Shown: piece after piece, positions 46,252 to 56,021 of the stretch
How positions within the stretch are numbered: the stretch's first letter is position 1
Layout of the letters: each line of letters begins with the position of its first letter
Source of the DNA: Acidobacteriota bacterium
GTDB taxonomy: Bacteria; Acidobacteriota; Terriglobia; Acidiferrales; UBA7541
Assembly (NCBI GenBank): GCA_013289715.1
Contig: JABCZJ010000001.1
Span: forward strand, 343,982 to 407,981
Direction of reading: 5' to 3'
DNA length: 64,000 nucleotides
Made by a program: the position numbers and the translations under genes
Notes under the pieces: model-generated
What the model saw: only the letters and a program-made list of their open reading frames with translations
Told to the model about the DNA's origin: nothing
The model's database searches: none

Positions 46252-46768
46252 TTAGTCCTCCATTGGTTTGTCAACTTAACTGCCGAACAACATAGGTGCA
46301 GGAATACACACGACATCTAACGGGACCGAAGTGCCGTGAACACCGGGAAGAGTTCACGTTCTACAGCTTGCAGTTACTCTTTGTCCGCCCAAATCGCAGA
46401 ATTAGGGTGAACACTTCTAGTATCTTTCGCTTGCAATCATCGAACCAAACACCGAGCGCAGCACGATTCGTGGCTCGTGAGCCGGGTCTCACTGTGGCGA
46501 CTAGAGTTATCCAGCGACACCCGAACGTGGTACTAGGACCCGCTTGTCCGCGAGGCGTGCAATGTTTTGTACATAATCGGCAATCGACCTGTGACTTTGG
46601 CTATATCGACGTAGGTGCAATCACGAATCTGAAACTTTCTCGAACGATAGTCTGTCGTAAAGCTCGGCGTATTTCATTTCGGGTGTGGTACGCGGCGGTT
46701 ACGGGGCTGTTACAGAACGCATCACAGATACTTCGACTAACTTTACACGGCCATTCGCGGCGCGATGA
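46252..46768. other. 517-base gap without a supported gene
   Basis: Between the PEP-CTERM gene and the end of der. I looked on both strands for a gene, tRNA or clear promoter and found none. A 199-residue frame on the plus strand from 46296 runs antisense into der and has no recognisable features. Confidence 0.4.
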
Positions 46769-48184
46769 TCATGATTTGCGCGGGGCGCGGCGTTCGCGAT
46801 TGCGCGAGCCGCGTTTTTTCAGGCGCTGGGTGAAGCGGATGGGGGTGCCGAGGAAGCCGAATTCCTTGCGCAGCTCGTTTTCCAGGAAACGCTGATAACT
46901 GAAGTGCAGCGGCTTGAGCTGATTGGTGAACAGCACGAAGGTGGGCGGCGCGGTGCTGGCCTGGGTGATGTAGAAAATTTTCACTTCGCGGCTGGCCGGT
47001 GAAGTGCCTCGCGTGAGATCCACTTTCGCGACCCAGCGATTCAGCTCGCCGGTGGAGATGCGTTTGTTGCGGGCTTCGACGACCTTGTCAATCAAGTTGT
47101 AGAGCCGATCGATATTTTCGCCGGTCTTGGCGGAAAGAAACACCACCGGCGCGTAAGAAAGAAATTTCAGGCGGGCGCGGACCAGCGGCTCGTAGTCCTG
47201 CACCAGCTTGTTGGCATTGAAAGCCACGAATTTCCCGCCGCGTTTCTTTTTCTCTGACGACAAATCCTGCGCGGCTTCCAGGGCCAGATCCCATTTGTTC
47301 ATCACGATGATCACCGAACGGCCGGACTGTTCGGCGTAGCTCGCAATGGTGGCGTCGTGCGACGTGATGCCTTGCGCAGAGTCGGCGACAAGCAGAGCGA
47401 TGTCCGCGCGTTCCAGGTGCTGCCGCGCCATGATGACGCTTAGTTTTTCGGCGATCAGCTTCGTCTTGCCTTTGCGGCGAATTCCGGCGGTATCGAGGAA
47501 GCGATAGGCTTTGCCGTTGCGCTCGACCACGGTATCCACGGCATCGCGCGTGGTGCCCGGTTCCGCGGAAACGATGGAGCGTTCCGCGCCGACCAGTTGA
47601 TTCAGCAGCGTCGATTTTCCGACGTTGGGCCGGCCGATGATGGCGATGTTCACGTACGGCGCTTCCGGCTCCGGCTCGCCTTTGGGAATTTCCTCCGTTA
47701 CGGCGTCCAGCAGTACGTCCACGCCGAAACCGTGTTCGGCGGAAATGGGGAAAACTTCATCGCCAAGTTCGTAGAACGGCGCGGAAAAGTCCACGGCTTG
47801 CTGCGGCGTGTCCACTTTATTTACGGCGAGGATGGGCGGTTTGCCGGCGCGGCGCAGTAGTTGCGCCAGTTCCTGATCGAGCGGCGTGGGCCCGGTGCGG
47901 CCGTCAACAATTTGTATGACGCGCGCCGCGTTTTTAATTGCCACGCTGGCTTGGCGCAAAATTTCGCCCGGGATGCCGGCTTTGTCTTCGGGGACGATAC
48001 CGCCGGTGTCCACCACTTCAAAGCTGCGGCCTTCCCAGTTCGCGGTGCCGTAGATGCGGTCGCGCGTGATGCCTGGCTCGTTCGTGACAATCGAGCGGCG
48101 TGTGCCGGTGAGGCGATTGAATAGCGTGGACTTGCCCACATTGGGGCGGCCGACGATTACGATCGATGGAAGTTTGGCAGTCAT
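46769..48184 (-). CDS. der: GTPase Der (EngA)
   Basis: 471 residues, normal for this two-GTPase ribosome assembly factor. First G domain: GRPNVGKSTLFNRL (about 12-25), DTGG and NKVD. Second: GRPNVGKSTLLNQL (about 184-197), DTAG and NKWD. The C-terminal KH-like domain (about 365-450) ends with PIRFTQRLKKRGSRNRERR, a basic tail typical of Der. Essential for 50S maturation. Confidence 0.96.
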   Translation of the reverse strand: MTAKLPSIVIVGRPNVGKSTLFNRLTGTRRSIVTNEPGITRDRIYGTANWEGRSFEVVDTGGIVPEDKAGIPGEILRQASVAIKNAARVIQIVDGRTGPTPLDQELAQLLRRAGKPPILAVNKVDTPQQAVDFSAPFYELGDEVFPISAEHGFGVDVLLDAVTEEIPKGEPEPEAPYVNIAIIGRPNVGKSTLLNQLVGAERSIVSAEPGTTRDAVDTVVERNGKAYRFLDTAGIRRKGKTKLIAEKLSVIMARQHLERADIALLVADSAQGITSHDATIASYAEQSGRSVIIVMNKWDLALEAAQDLSSEKKKRGGKFVAFNANKLVQDYEPLVRARLKFLSYAPVVFLSAKTGENIDRLYNLIDKVVEARNKRISTGELNRWVAKVDLTRGTSPASREVKIFYITQASTAPPTFVLFTNQLKPLHFSYQRFLENELRKEFGFLGTPIRFTQRLKKRGSRNRERRAPRKS

Positions 48185-48248
48185 TTGAAGGGCGTGCCGC
48201 TCGGCAGGCTAGCTACTCTATCATCTCTCGCGCAATCCATGTGTACGT

Positions 48249-48824
48249 TCAGCCGCGTCCTACTGCTTTCTGCAACGCGATTTTCGAATCGCATGCGAAT
48301 TTTTTCTGCAAGGATCGCGTGTATGGGAATGCCATGCGCGCCAAGCGGCGTGGGCGGGAGAAGGCGTAGAGGTCGTACCAAACGGTTTCGTCGCCAGCAT
48401 GAAACTCAACGGTGAAGCGTTCTTCGCCCATTTCTGCATGGTCAGGCAAAGTGCCGTACGCAAACCCATACCTTTCGATCACGCCGTGTTCCTCTATCGT
48501 GTAAACGATGCGGGCCGCGTTCAGGGACCAGAACCCAAGATGAGAGGCCGCGACGGCGACCGTCGCGCCTTCCGCGATTGGAGTGTCCGGTGAAAATAAC
48601 TCGAGCCATGTCATCTCAAACATCTTCCACTGCTTGATCGCGTTCCTGGCTCGTTCGAACGCGATTCGGCCTTCGCCTAATTGAATTCGATGGTGGTCCA
48701 CGACGTAGCCACTGGGGGCCTCCGTTCGTGATGCCCCGACGTGCCCGTAGGAGAACTGCTGATGTTTCTGCGCGGCGAGGAATTCGCAGACGGCCTCTGG
48801 GCTGGGTCTTGTGAAACAGAACAT
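48249..48824 (-). CDS. DUF1990 family protein (YndK/UPF0548 type)
   Basis: About 191 residues from ATG 48824; the frame is open to 48869 but the conserved part begins FTRPSPEAVCEFLAAQ. Hallmarks of DUF1990: GYVVDHHRIQLGEGRIAFER, AIKQWKMFEMTWLELF, LGFWSLNAARIVYTIEE, YGFAYGTLPDHAEMGEERFT and VWYDLYAFSRP. A beta-barrel SRPBCC-like lipid- or ligand-binding fold has been suggested for the family, with no known function. The unit is monocistronic, divergent from the helicase gene. Confidence 0.85.
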   Translation of the reverse strand: MFCFTRPSPEAVCEFLAAQKHQQFSYGHVGASRTEAPSGYVVDHHRIQLGEGRIAFERARNAIKQWKMFEMTWLELFSPDTPIAEGATVAVAASHLGFWSLNAARIVYTIEEHGVIERYGFAYGTLPDHAEMGEERFTVEFHAGDETVWYDLYAFSRPRRLARMAFPYTRSLQKKFACDSKIALQKAVGRG

Positions 48825-48955
48825 CGGCCCTTCGTTCCTCCTGACCCCGTCGTGTGCGAGGCGTCCCACGATATGCGATAAATCCGTTGATTGCCAAAAA
48901 GCCGGTCCCTGCAGGGCGTCGGCTTACGCGCGTGTGCTATCTTACCCTTTAGCCT

Positions 48956-48977
48956 GCACAGCCAGGAGTGGCTGTGC
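48956..48977. repeat. Palindromic hairpin GCACAGCCA-GGAG-TGGCTGTGC
   Basis: A perfect 9-base stem with four-base loop, about 27 bases before the helicase start codon. CACAGCCAGGAGTGGCTGTG is a frequent dispersed palindrome in acidobacterial genomes as I remember them. It could hide or expose the helicase ribosome site. Confidence 0.55.
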
Positions 48978-49003
48978 CACGAGTCGTCGCGCCACCTCAC
49001 CCA

Positions 49004-50962
49004 ATGCCGAAAAAAGCTGCTGCTGCAAAATCCGAGGAAGTGACGATCGAAGGGATCTTTGGGACTGGCGGATTGCTCGAGAGCCGTCACCCGGGGTACG
49101 AATTTCGTTCCTCGCAGCTGGCCATGGCGGAAATCGTGGATGAGGCTTTTCAGAAGCATCAGCACGCGATCGTCGAAGCGGGAACCGGCACGGGCAAGAC
49201 TCTCGCATATCTGATTCCGGCCATACGCAGCGGGCGGCGCGTCGTGATTTCCACCGCCACGAAATCCTTGCAGGAACAATTGTTTGATAAGGACGTGCCG
49301 TTCCTGCAGAAGCATTTTGCGCCGAACCTGAGGGCCGCGCTGATGAAAGGCCGCAACAATTTTTTGTGCCGGCAGAAAGTGCACCAGTTCGAGGGGCAAG
49401 CGCTGCTGAAAGGCATTGACGAAGTGGACTGGTTCGCGCAGATCCGCGACTGGGAAAAGCTCACGGAGACGGGTGACCGCTCCGAGCTGACTTTTCTGCC
49501 GGACGACGCGGAATTGTGGCACCGCATTGACGCGCGCAGCGACCTTTGCACCGGACAGAAGTGCCCGGAATTCCAGCGCTGCTTCCTGACGGCGATGAAA
49601 CAGCGCGCGCAGGAAGCGGACCTGATCATCGTGAATCATCATTTATTTTTCGCGGACTTGGCCATTCGCCAGGATGATTTCGGATCGATCCTGCCGGAAT
49701 ATTCCGCGGTGGTGTTCGACGAAGCGCACGAGATCGAAGACGTGGCCAGCGATTATTTCGGACGGCGCGTATCGAGCTACCAATTCGAAGAGCTGGTGCG
49801 CGACACGGAAGCCATGCTGCGGCTATTGAAAATTGAAGCAGCACCGCTGCGTAAGCATCTGTTGCGTGTGCGCGAGCGAGCGCGCGCGTTTTTCGAGCAT
49901 TTTCCGGAGCGCGAAGGGCGCTACCCGTTCGGCCCGGCGGAACGAAAATCATTTCTGGAAAAAAATCACGAAGCGTTCGAGGATTTGTCTGCCGCGGTGA
50001 AACGCATCGAGACGGAGCTATCCGCGCTGAATCCCAAGCCGGAAGAAGTGGTGACGCTGGCGCGGCGCGGGGCGGATTTGCGGCGCGAATTCGAATTCCT
50101 GCTGGAGAGCGAAGAAAAGAGCTATGTCTACTGGTACGAACGGCGCGGCAAAGGCATCATGCTGACGGCGACGCCGATTGACGTGAGCGAAATCCTGCGC
50201 GAAAAGCTTTTCGACCAGTTCGATACCGTCGTGCTGACTTCGGCGACGCTGGCGGTAGGCGGGCGCTTTGATTTCCTGAAGCAGCGGCTGGGACTGCAGC
50301 CCGCGAAGGAGAAAGTGCTGCCGCAGGAATTCGATTTCCACGAACAGGCGCTGCTCTACATTCCGGCGGATATGCCGGACGTGCGTCACGAATCATTTTC
50401 CAGACGCGCGGCGCAGGAAATCACGAAGCTGCTGGAGATTTCCAAGGGCCGCGCCTTCTGCCTTTTCACCAGTTACGCGCAAATGCGCGGCGTGTACGAA
50501 CTGGTCTCCGGACGCATAAAATTTCCGATGCTGCTGCAGGGCACGGCGCCGAAATCAATTCTGCTGGAACGCTTCCGTTCGACGCCGAACGCGGTGCTGT
50601 TTGCCACGGCGAGTTTCTGGCAGGGCGTGGACGTGCCCGGCACGCAGCTTTCCTGCGTGATCATTGATAAGCTGCCGTTTGCGGTGCCCAGCGATCCGAT
50701 CGTGGCAGCGCGCGTGCGCGCCCTGCAGGAAGACGGGCGCAATCCCTTCGCGGAATATCAGGTGCCGGAAGCGGTGCTGGCGCTGAAGCAGGGTTTCGGC
50801 AGGCTGATTCGCTCGAAGACGGACCGCGGAATTCTGGCCATCCTCGATAACCGCATCTCGCGAATGCAGTATGGTAGAATTTTTCTCGAGTCCCTGCCTG
50901 ATTACACGACCACGCAGGATATCGCGGAAGTCGCGCGATTCATGGAAAACCATCCGGACTAA
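49004..50962 (+). CDS. DinG/XPD-like ATP-dependent DNA helicase
   Basis: 652 residues from ATG 49004. Walker A is VEAGTGTGKTLAYLIP (about 60-75) and the DEAH box VFDEAHEIED (about 235-244). Between them lie four Cys (FLCRQK, LCTGQKCPEF, QRCF) spaced as the 4Fe-4S ligands of XPD/DinG enzymes. C-terminal helicase motifs: VVLTSATL, ASFWQGVDVPG and QGFGRLIRSKTDRG. These 5'-3' helicases resolve R-loops, D-loops and G-quadruplexes. The gene is followed after 9 bases by a pterin synthase homologue. Confidence 0.92.
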   Translation: MPKKAAAAKSEEVTIEGIFGTGGLLESRHPGYEFRSSQLAMAEIVDEAFQKHQHAIVEAGTGTGKTLAYLIPAIRSGRRVVISTATKSLQEQLFDKDVPFLQKHFAPNLRAALMKGRNNFLCRQKVHQFEGQALLKGIDEVDWFAQIRDWEKLTETGDRSELTFLPDDAELWHRIDARSDLCTGQKCPEFQRCFLTAMKQRAQEADLIIVNHHLFFADLAIRQDDFGSILPEYSAVVFDEAHEIEDVASDYFGRRVSSYQFEELVRDTEAMLRLLKIEAAPLRKHLLRVRERARAFFEHFPEREGRYPFGPAERKSFLEKNHEAFEDLSAAVKRIETELSALNPKPEEVVTLARRGADLRREFEFLLESEEKSYVYWYERRGKGIMLTATPIDVSEILREKLFDQFDTVVLTSATLAVGGRFDFLKQRLGLQPAKEKVLPQEFDFHEQALLYIPADMPDVRHESFSRRAAQEITKLLEISKGRAFCLFTSYAQMRGVYELVSGRIKFPMLLQGTAPKSILLERFRSTPNAVLFATASFWQGVDVPGTQLSCVIIDKLPFAVPSDPIVAARVRALQEDGRNPFAEYQVPEAVLALKQGFGRLIRSKTDRGILAILDNRISRMQYGRIFLESLPDYTTTQDIAEVARFMENHPD

Positions 50963-50971
50963 GGAAGGCCG

Positions 50972-51346
50972 ATGTACGAAGTGAGTGTGGACGAAAGCTT
51001 TGCCGCGGCGCACAATCTGCGGAATTACAAGGGAAAATGCGAGGATTTGCACGGGCACAATTACAAAGTGCGCGTGACGCTGGCCGGCGCGGAACTGGAC
51101 GCGACCGGGCTGCTCTACGATTTCGTGCACTTGAAGCAGGTGATCCAGGGCGTGATTCGTTCGCTCGATCATAAGTATTTGAACGAGCTGAAGCCGTTTG
51201 ATGTGCTGAATCCTTCCGCGGAAAATATCGCGCGGCATATTTACGAGCAAACCGCGAAGCAGATGCACGCAACGGCGAACGGCGCGGCGATTTCGAGCAT
51301 TACAGTGTGGGAATCGGATGTCACCGCGGCGACGTACAGGCCGTAG
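50972..51346 (+). CDS. queD: 6-carboxy-tetrahydropterin synthase / 6-pyruvoyl-tetrahydropterin synthase homologue
   Basis: 124 residues, typical of bacterial QueD. Zinc His residues: AAAHNL (about His 14) and LHGHNYKV (His 28 and 30), with catalytic Cys in KCEDLHGH (about 25), and the pterin-anchoring Glu in VTVWESD near the C-terminus. QueD converts dihydroneopterin triphosphate to carboxy-tetrahydropterin for queuosine and other deazapurines. No queC, queE or queF gene is nearby. AAGGAAGG precedes ATG 50972. Confidence 0.9.
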   Translation: MYEVSVDESFAAAHNLRNYKGKCEDLHGHNYKVRVTLAGAELDATGLLYDFVHLKQVIQGVIRSLDHKYLNELKPFDVLNPSAENIARHIYEQTAKQMHATANGAAISSITVWESDVTAATYRP

Positions 51347-51391
51347 CGAGTAAGCCCGAGCGAGCCGTCGCGGGCAAGGAACGCAGCGAAA

Positions 51392-51592
51392 ATGAACCGA
51401 GGATTTTTGATCATCGCGATTCCCGCTTTCCTGGTCTCCATCTTCTGGCTGACGCTGGGATGGGGCTGGCACACTGCAGTCATCGGCGGCTGCCTGGAAA
51501 TCGCCGTCGGCGCGGGGGTCGTGGTTTACGCTGCGCGGCGATCGAGCGCGCCGCACAGTCCCGGGCCGGGAGGTCCGGAAGCAGGGCGCTGA
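51392..51592 (+). CDS. Small two-helix membrane protein
   Basis: 66 residues, with two hydrophobic helices (about 4-23 and 28-49) separated by Gly-Trp, and a basic Pro-rich tail. The first starts MNRGFLIIAIPAFLVSIFWL. It begins 45 bases after queD in the same direction, with AAGGAA upstream at about 51377. It has no recognisable family; real coding is likely from the clean membrane pattern but not certain. Confidence 0.55.
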   Translation: MNRGFLIIAIPAFLVSIFWLTLGWGWHTAVIGGCLEIAVGAGVVVYAARRSSAPHSPGPGGPEAGR

Positions 51593-51771
51593 AATTTCAG
51601 GGAACATTATGGCCAGCGCGGAAAAATCTCAAAATCCGCGAACGGAATATGCGATAGTGGCCGGTTGCGCCCGGACCTGTTTCGCCTGGCGCAAAGGTCT
51701 GCGACTCACGCGGGAAGCACGAGTTGAATAATAATCGGCTGCGGCAATTCACTGGCGGAGGAGCTACACAC

Positions 51772-52923
51772 ATGCGAAAACTGATTTCCATCCTGGGAGC
51801 CTGCGTATTGATGGTGATGTTGGCCGCGACGGCGCTGGCGCAAGGCACAGGCAGACTCAACGGCGAAGTTTACGACCAGAACGGAAAGCCGTATGCGGAT
51901 CAGGCGGTGACCATCAAACTTCCCGAGACGGGCCAGTCCTACAACGTGAAGACCGATAAGAACGGAAAATTCGTGCAGCTGGGAATGCGTAGCGGAATCT
52001 ACGTGATCACTTTGGTCAGTCTGAATTATTCCGAGAAATTTCAAATCACCGACGGGCAAGAAAATAATTACAAGCTCGACCTGAAGCAAGTGGCGGCGGC
52101 AACGGCTGCGGCGCATCCGGAAGAATCCAAGAAGAAAGAAGAAACCGAAGACAAATTCAAGCTGATGAAGCAGCATTTCGACGCAGGCGTGGCAGCGCTG
52201 GCGGCCGGCAACGATCTAAGAGCGCAAATCAAAACAGCAACGGGAGACCAGAAAGCGACGTTGCAAGCGCAGCGCGCCACCGATTGCACAACCGCAGCCA
52301 CCGAATTTTCGCAAGCCGTGCAAAACCTGGGAGAAAAGGAAGTCAACAACCGCGCAATGATCCTCGGCAACCTGGGATCGGCGAATGAATGCGCCGGCAA
52401 GTATTCGGACGCAGCCGACGCGTTTCAGAAGGCCATTGATACGAAACCGGTCGCCGGATATTACGTCGGGCTCGCCACGAACCTGGCGAACGTGGGAGCG
52501 TCGTCCACGGATCCGAAAGATGCCCAAGCCAAATTCGCGGACGCCAGCGCGGCCTGCGACAAAGTGACAGCGCTCGATCCCGCGTCTGCCGCCACCTGCT
52601 GGAAGAATCTGGGCATCGTGCTCAGCAACAAGGGCCGCATGAAGGAGGCAGTCGCGCCGTTGCAAAAAGCCTCCCAAGCCGATCCCAAGGACCAGATTAC
52701 CTGGTACATGCTCGGAAGCGCACTGACCGCGACGATTGACACCAAGCAGGAAGGCGACAAAATGACGTATATCATTCCGCAGGGAACCGCCGAGGCCTAT
52801 CAGAAATGTATTGATACCGGGGCGGATAACGCGACAGGCAAGCTTTGCAAGGACGCGCTGGATGGCTTGAACGCCATGAGCGGCGGGCAGGACACCTCGG
52901 TGGGTAAAAAGAAGAAGAAGTAG
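51772..52923 (+). CDS. Secreted TPR protein with carboxypeptidase-regulatory-like domain
   Basis: 383 residues from ATG 51772 with GGAGGAG upstream. A signal peptide (about 1-24, ending ALAQ) is followed by a regulatory-like beta domain (RLNGEVYDQNGKPYADQAVT, about 28-110), a Lys/Glu-rich link (EESKKKEETEDKFK) and several TPR repeats (about 160-370: AGKYSDAADAFQKAIDTKPV, SNKGRMKEAVAPLQKASQAD). It ends in a KKKKK tail. It is probably periplasmic and may help surface-protein assembly or binding. The following gene encodes a huge coiled-coil protein in the same direction. Confidence 0.82.
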   Translation: MRKLISILGACVLMVMLAATALAQGTGRLNGEVYDQNGKPYADQAVTIKLPETGQSYNVKTDKNGKFVQLGMRSGIYVITLVSLNYSEKFQITDGQENNYKLDLKQVAAATAAAHPEESKKKEETEDKFKLMKQHFDAGVAALAAGNDLRAQIKTATGDQKATLQAQRATDCTTAATEFSQAVQNLGEKEVNNRAMILGNLGSANECAGKYSDAADAFQKAIDTKPVAGYYVGLATNLANVGASSTDPKDAQAKFADASAACDKVTALDPASAATCWKNLGIVLSNKGRMKEAVAPLQKASQADPKDQITWYMLGSALTATIDTKQEGDKMTYIIPQGTAEAYQKCIDTGADNATGKLCKDALDGLNAMSGGQDTSVGKKKKK

Positions 52924-52940
52924 ACCATTTTTTGGTACGT

Positions 52941-52967
52941 CGGCGGCTGTGCCGTGCGCAGCCGCCG
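52941..52967. terminator. Hairpin after the TPR gene
   Basis: CGGCGGCTG-N9-CAGCCGCCG: a perfect 9-base stem 18 bases after the TPR gene stop. There is no T run after it. It shares GGCTGTGCC with the palindrome at 48956, so it may be either a terminator or another member of the repeat group. Confidence 0.45.
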
Positions 52968-53139
52968 CATGCAAATTCCCCTCTGTGAAATTTCCGTTTT
53001 GGAACGCTTTCTTTTCTCGATTCATCCCGCGAGGAGTGCTATTCTTGCGCCCATCGCTCCGCGTTATGCGCCGCCTGGAACCTCGCGTGCAACGCAGAGT
53101 GATGCGTCGCGGAAACCCTCAGGGGAACCCGGTGGAGAA

Positions 53140-55869
53140 GTGGATTTGAACCAGCCCAGCACAGAACGTCGCCGAAGCGAACGACTTTCGGAATCCTTGC
53201 CTCTAATCGTGCGTGGAATTGACCTGCTCGGCCAACCCTTCGAAGAACGCACGACCACTCTGGCCTTCAATCATCACGGTTGCCGCTACGCTTCCAAGCA
53301 CCATCTGCCGCGCAACACGTGGGTGACGCTAGATCTTCCGCTGGCAGCGGCGCAGAGCGCGGCGCACGCAAACGCGGCGACGAATGCGAGCGCGCACTCG
53401 ACGGAAAATGCGCGAACCACCTTGCGAGCGCGTGTTGCCTGGGTGCAGCGGCCGCACTCGATTCGCGATTTCTTTCAGATTGCCGTGGAGCTGGAAAGCC
53501 CGGCAAATGTCTGGGGGACCGACGCACCCGAATGGAATAGCGCGGCCGCGGCGATCCCTGAAGCATTTCCATCACCCGCATCACTTATAAGATCGATACC
53601 ACGCTTCACCGAACAGCCGGCGATGGACACGGCGGCGGAGAACCCCGGGGAATTTATGGACCATTTCCAGACGGAAGCACGAATTGATTCACAGGAAATT
53701 CATACGGCGCCTGAAGCTGCGTGCGAACCTACGCACGAAACACCACATCTGGCCGAAGCTGCTCCGGCGGCCGATAACCCTCTGCTGCGGGAACTCCGCG
53801 CGGAGTTGGACCGTCAGGCAAAGGACGCTGTACTCGCCGCGGCCGAGCAGGCTCGCGAGGAAGTGCTGCAGACTGCCGCAGCGACCGTGCGCGAGCGCAC
53901 CGGCAGCGCCGAGGAACTTTTTGCGAAATGGAAGAGCGAGGTCGAAAAGATGCAGGCCGGCGCGCGCGAGGAGTTTTTCGCGCAAGTGGCTGCGAAGCAG
54001 GATGAAGCGCTCGGCGCACTGAATTCAGGATTCGAAGACAAATTCGGGCAAGCCCGCGAATTGCTGAGCGAAATCTCGCGCCAGGCCGAAGCGCTGCGCG
54101 CCGAAAGCGGCAACGCGCAGGAAGCGACCAGCCAGGTGGCCCGTGTGCTGCTGCAGCTCGAGGCGGCCGATGCCGCGCGCAGTTCGAAATCGATTGAGCC
54201 AACGAAGGAAGAAATCGCGGCGCAGGAAAGCGCGGTGGCCGTCTGGCGCCAGCGCCTCGAATCGGAAATGACGCTCGCGCAGGGGCAATGGAATGAGCTG
54301 CTGCAATCCTCGCTGGATAACAATTTGCAGCGGATGGTGGAACAGCTCTCGGAGCGCTCGCACGAAGTGGTGCGCAACGCCGAGCAAAAAATGACGGAGC
54401 GGCTGGGCGAATTGCGCCAACCGTTCGCGCAAGCCGCGGCAGAAGCGCGCGAAACGTTTTCGGGGATTCAGTCTGCGCTGGAGCAGGAAGTTCTGAAAGC
54501 GCGCAGCTCTCTGGCGGAAGTAAAACAAGTGGCCAGCCGTACTGAGGAATTTTCGGCGCAGCTCGAAGCCGCCAGCCACGATACGGTGAACGAGTTGCAC
54601 CGGCGCCTGGAAAGAATCCTGGACGCGCAGACGGCGGAAATGAATCGCCGCATGGAGAATCTTTCGGGTGAAGTTTCGCAGCGGGTGATCCCGGTGCTGG
54701 ATTCTCTCAGCCATCAGTTCCAGGAACGCGCCGTGGCCGAGGCCGAAGCCAAACTCGCGCCGCATCTGGAACGCGTTCCCGCGCTCTTGCACGAACTCGC
54801 GGCTCGCGAAGTGCAGCTGGAAGATAGCCTGCGGGTGCATCGCGAACGGCTGCGCCAGGTCTCAGAAAATAATCAGCGCGAAGTGGGCACGCAGGTCGCA
54901 GCGACGCTTGCGAGCTTGCACGCGGATTTTGAAGCGGCGCGCAAGGATGCGTTGGTGAAGTGGTCCGAGGAGCTGGACGCCAGTGGAGTGCGCGCGTCGC
55001 ATGCGGCGGCCGAATCCATCGGGCACACATCCGAATGGCTGCAGCAGGAAGCGCGGGCGCGTCTGCAGGCGCTCGTGGAACAGTCCTTTGTCACCGCCGA
55101 GGCGGGACTCGGACAAAGAAGCGCGGACGCGGCGCAACAATTCGAAGCGCAGCTTGCTGCGCAGTCCGCGGAACACCTGGGGCAAATCCGGGCGCAGGTA
55201 CAAGACGTTGCGGGTGCAGTGACGGCCAACACGCGCACCGAACTTGATCGCGCGGCGGAAGCCGCAGCGGCTTCCTTCGGCCAGCTGGTGCACGAAGTAT
55301 CCGATCGCGAGACCACGCAGTTTGCCGCCACCACTGCCGCCACGCGGCGCGAGCGGGCGGAAGAATTTGATCACGCCACGCAACAGCTGCTGCACCAACT
55401 CGACGTCAACGCTTTTTCGTCCGTCGAACAGTTCCACGCGCAGATGGCGTCGCAGTGGGAAACCAGCATCGGCGAAGGGCGCACAGCGCTGGGCGCCGAA
55501 TTTGCATCGGCGCTCGAAGGTTTCCGCAGCGAGCGCGACGCGCACCAGAACGAATGGACCGCGCAGCTGGAGCGCGCGAGCGGCGACGCTGCCGGAAAGT
55601 TTCAGGATCGCTTGCAGACCACCGCCGATTCCTGGGTTATGGCATCAGTGCGACGACTGAATGAGCACGGGCAGAACGGGATCGAATCGCTGCTGCGCTC
55701 AGCCGACCAGGCGCTGCGCGATTCCTGCTCGAAAGTTTTTGATGGGCTGGCGCAAATGCTGCGCGAACGTGCAACCAACGTTGCGGGCGCCGGCAACGTG
55801 GCCGGATTTACCCAACTTGCCAGTCGCGACACGCCCGAACCACCCAGCCCGCGCAAAGAAGCAATCTAA
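53140..55869 (+). CDS. Very long coiled-coil protein with N-terminal PilZ-like domain
   Basis: About 909 residues from the GTG at 53140 (GGTGGAG upstream is very close; a TTG at 53146 is possible). The open frame continues back to 52954 but overlaps the hairpin, so the upstream part is doubtful. The head (about 10-130) starts ERRRSERLSESLPLIVRG, the R-rich motif of PilZ domains, and continues with AFNHHGCRYASKHHLP in place of the usual D/N-x-S-x-x-G, then RARVAWVQRP. After an acidic linker, about 700 residues of Glu/Ala/Gln/Arg heptads form an unbroken coiled coil. No membrane helix is visible. It looks like a cytoplasmic or envelope-associated filament with a c-di-GMP-like sensor; function is unknown. 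Confidence 0.75.
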   Translation: MDLNQPSTERRRSERLSESLPLIVRGIDLLGQPFEERTTTLAFNHHGCRYASKHHLPRNTWVTLDLPLAAAQSAAHANAATNASAHSTENARTTLRARVAWVQRPHSIRDFFQIAVELESPANVWGTDAPEWNSAAAAIPEAFPSPASLIRSIPRFTEQPAMDTAAENPGEFMDHFQTEARIDSQEIHTAPEAACEPTHETPHLAEAAPAADNPLLRELRAELDRQAKDAVLAAAEQAREEVLQTAAATVRERTGSAEELFAKWKSEVEKMQAGAREEFFAQVAAKQDEALGALNSGFEDKFGQARELLSEISRQAEALRAESGNAQEATSQVARVLLQLEAADAARSSKSIEPTKEEIAAQESAVAVWRQRLESEMTLAQGQWNELLQSSLDNNLQRMVEQLSERSHEVVRNAEQKMTERLGELRQPFAQAAAEARETFSGIQSALEQEVLKARSSLAEVKQVASRTEEFSAQLEAASHDTVNELHRRLERILDAQTAEMNRRMENLSGEVSQRVIPVLDSLSHQFQERAVAEAEAKLAPHLERVPALLHELAAREVQLEDSLRVHRERLRQVSENNQREVGTQVAATLASLHADFEAARKDALVKWSEELDASGVRASHAAAESIGHTSEWLQQEARARLQALVEQSFVTAEAGLGQRSADAAQQFEAQLAAQSAEHLGQIRAQVQDVAGAVTANTRTELDRAAEAAAASFGQLVHEVSDRETTQFAATTAATRRERAEEFDHATQQLLHQLDVNAFSSVEQFHAQMASQWETSIGEGRTALGAEFASALEGFRSERDAHQNEWTAQLERASGDAAGKFQDRLQTTADSWVMASVRRLNEHGQNGIESLLRSADQALRDSCSKVFDGLAQMLRERATNVAGAGNVAGFTQLASRDTPEPPSPRKEAI

Positions 55870-56021
55870 GTCGTTCGGCAATCAACTCTTATGCAGCCGT
55901 AATTCTGACGATATCGCCTTGTCGCGCGGGCTTCCGCTGTATCGTCTAGGCGGCTCGCAACCTTTTCGCACACGGAGAGTCTTGCTGAGATATCCGGTCA
56001 CAAATGCGTTACCCCCGAAAG

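Noticed and set aside
46296..46895. 199-residue plus-strand frame running into der
   Set aside because: Its end is antisense to der; no ribosome site or domain features.
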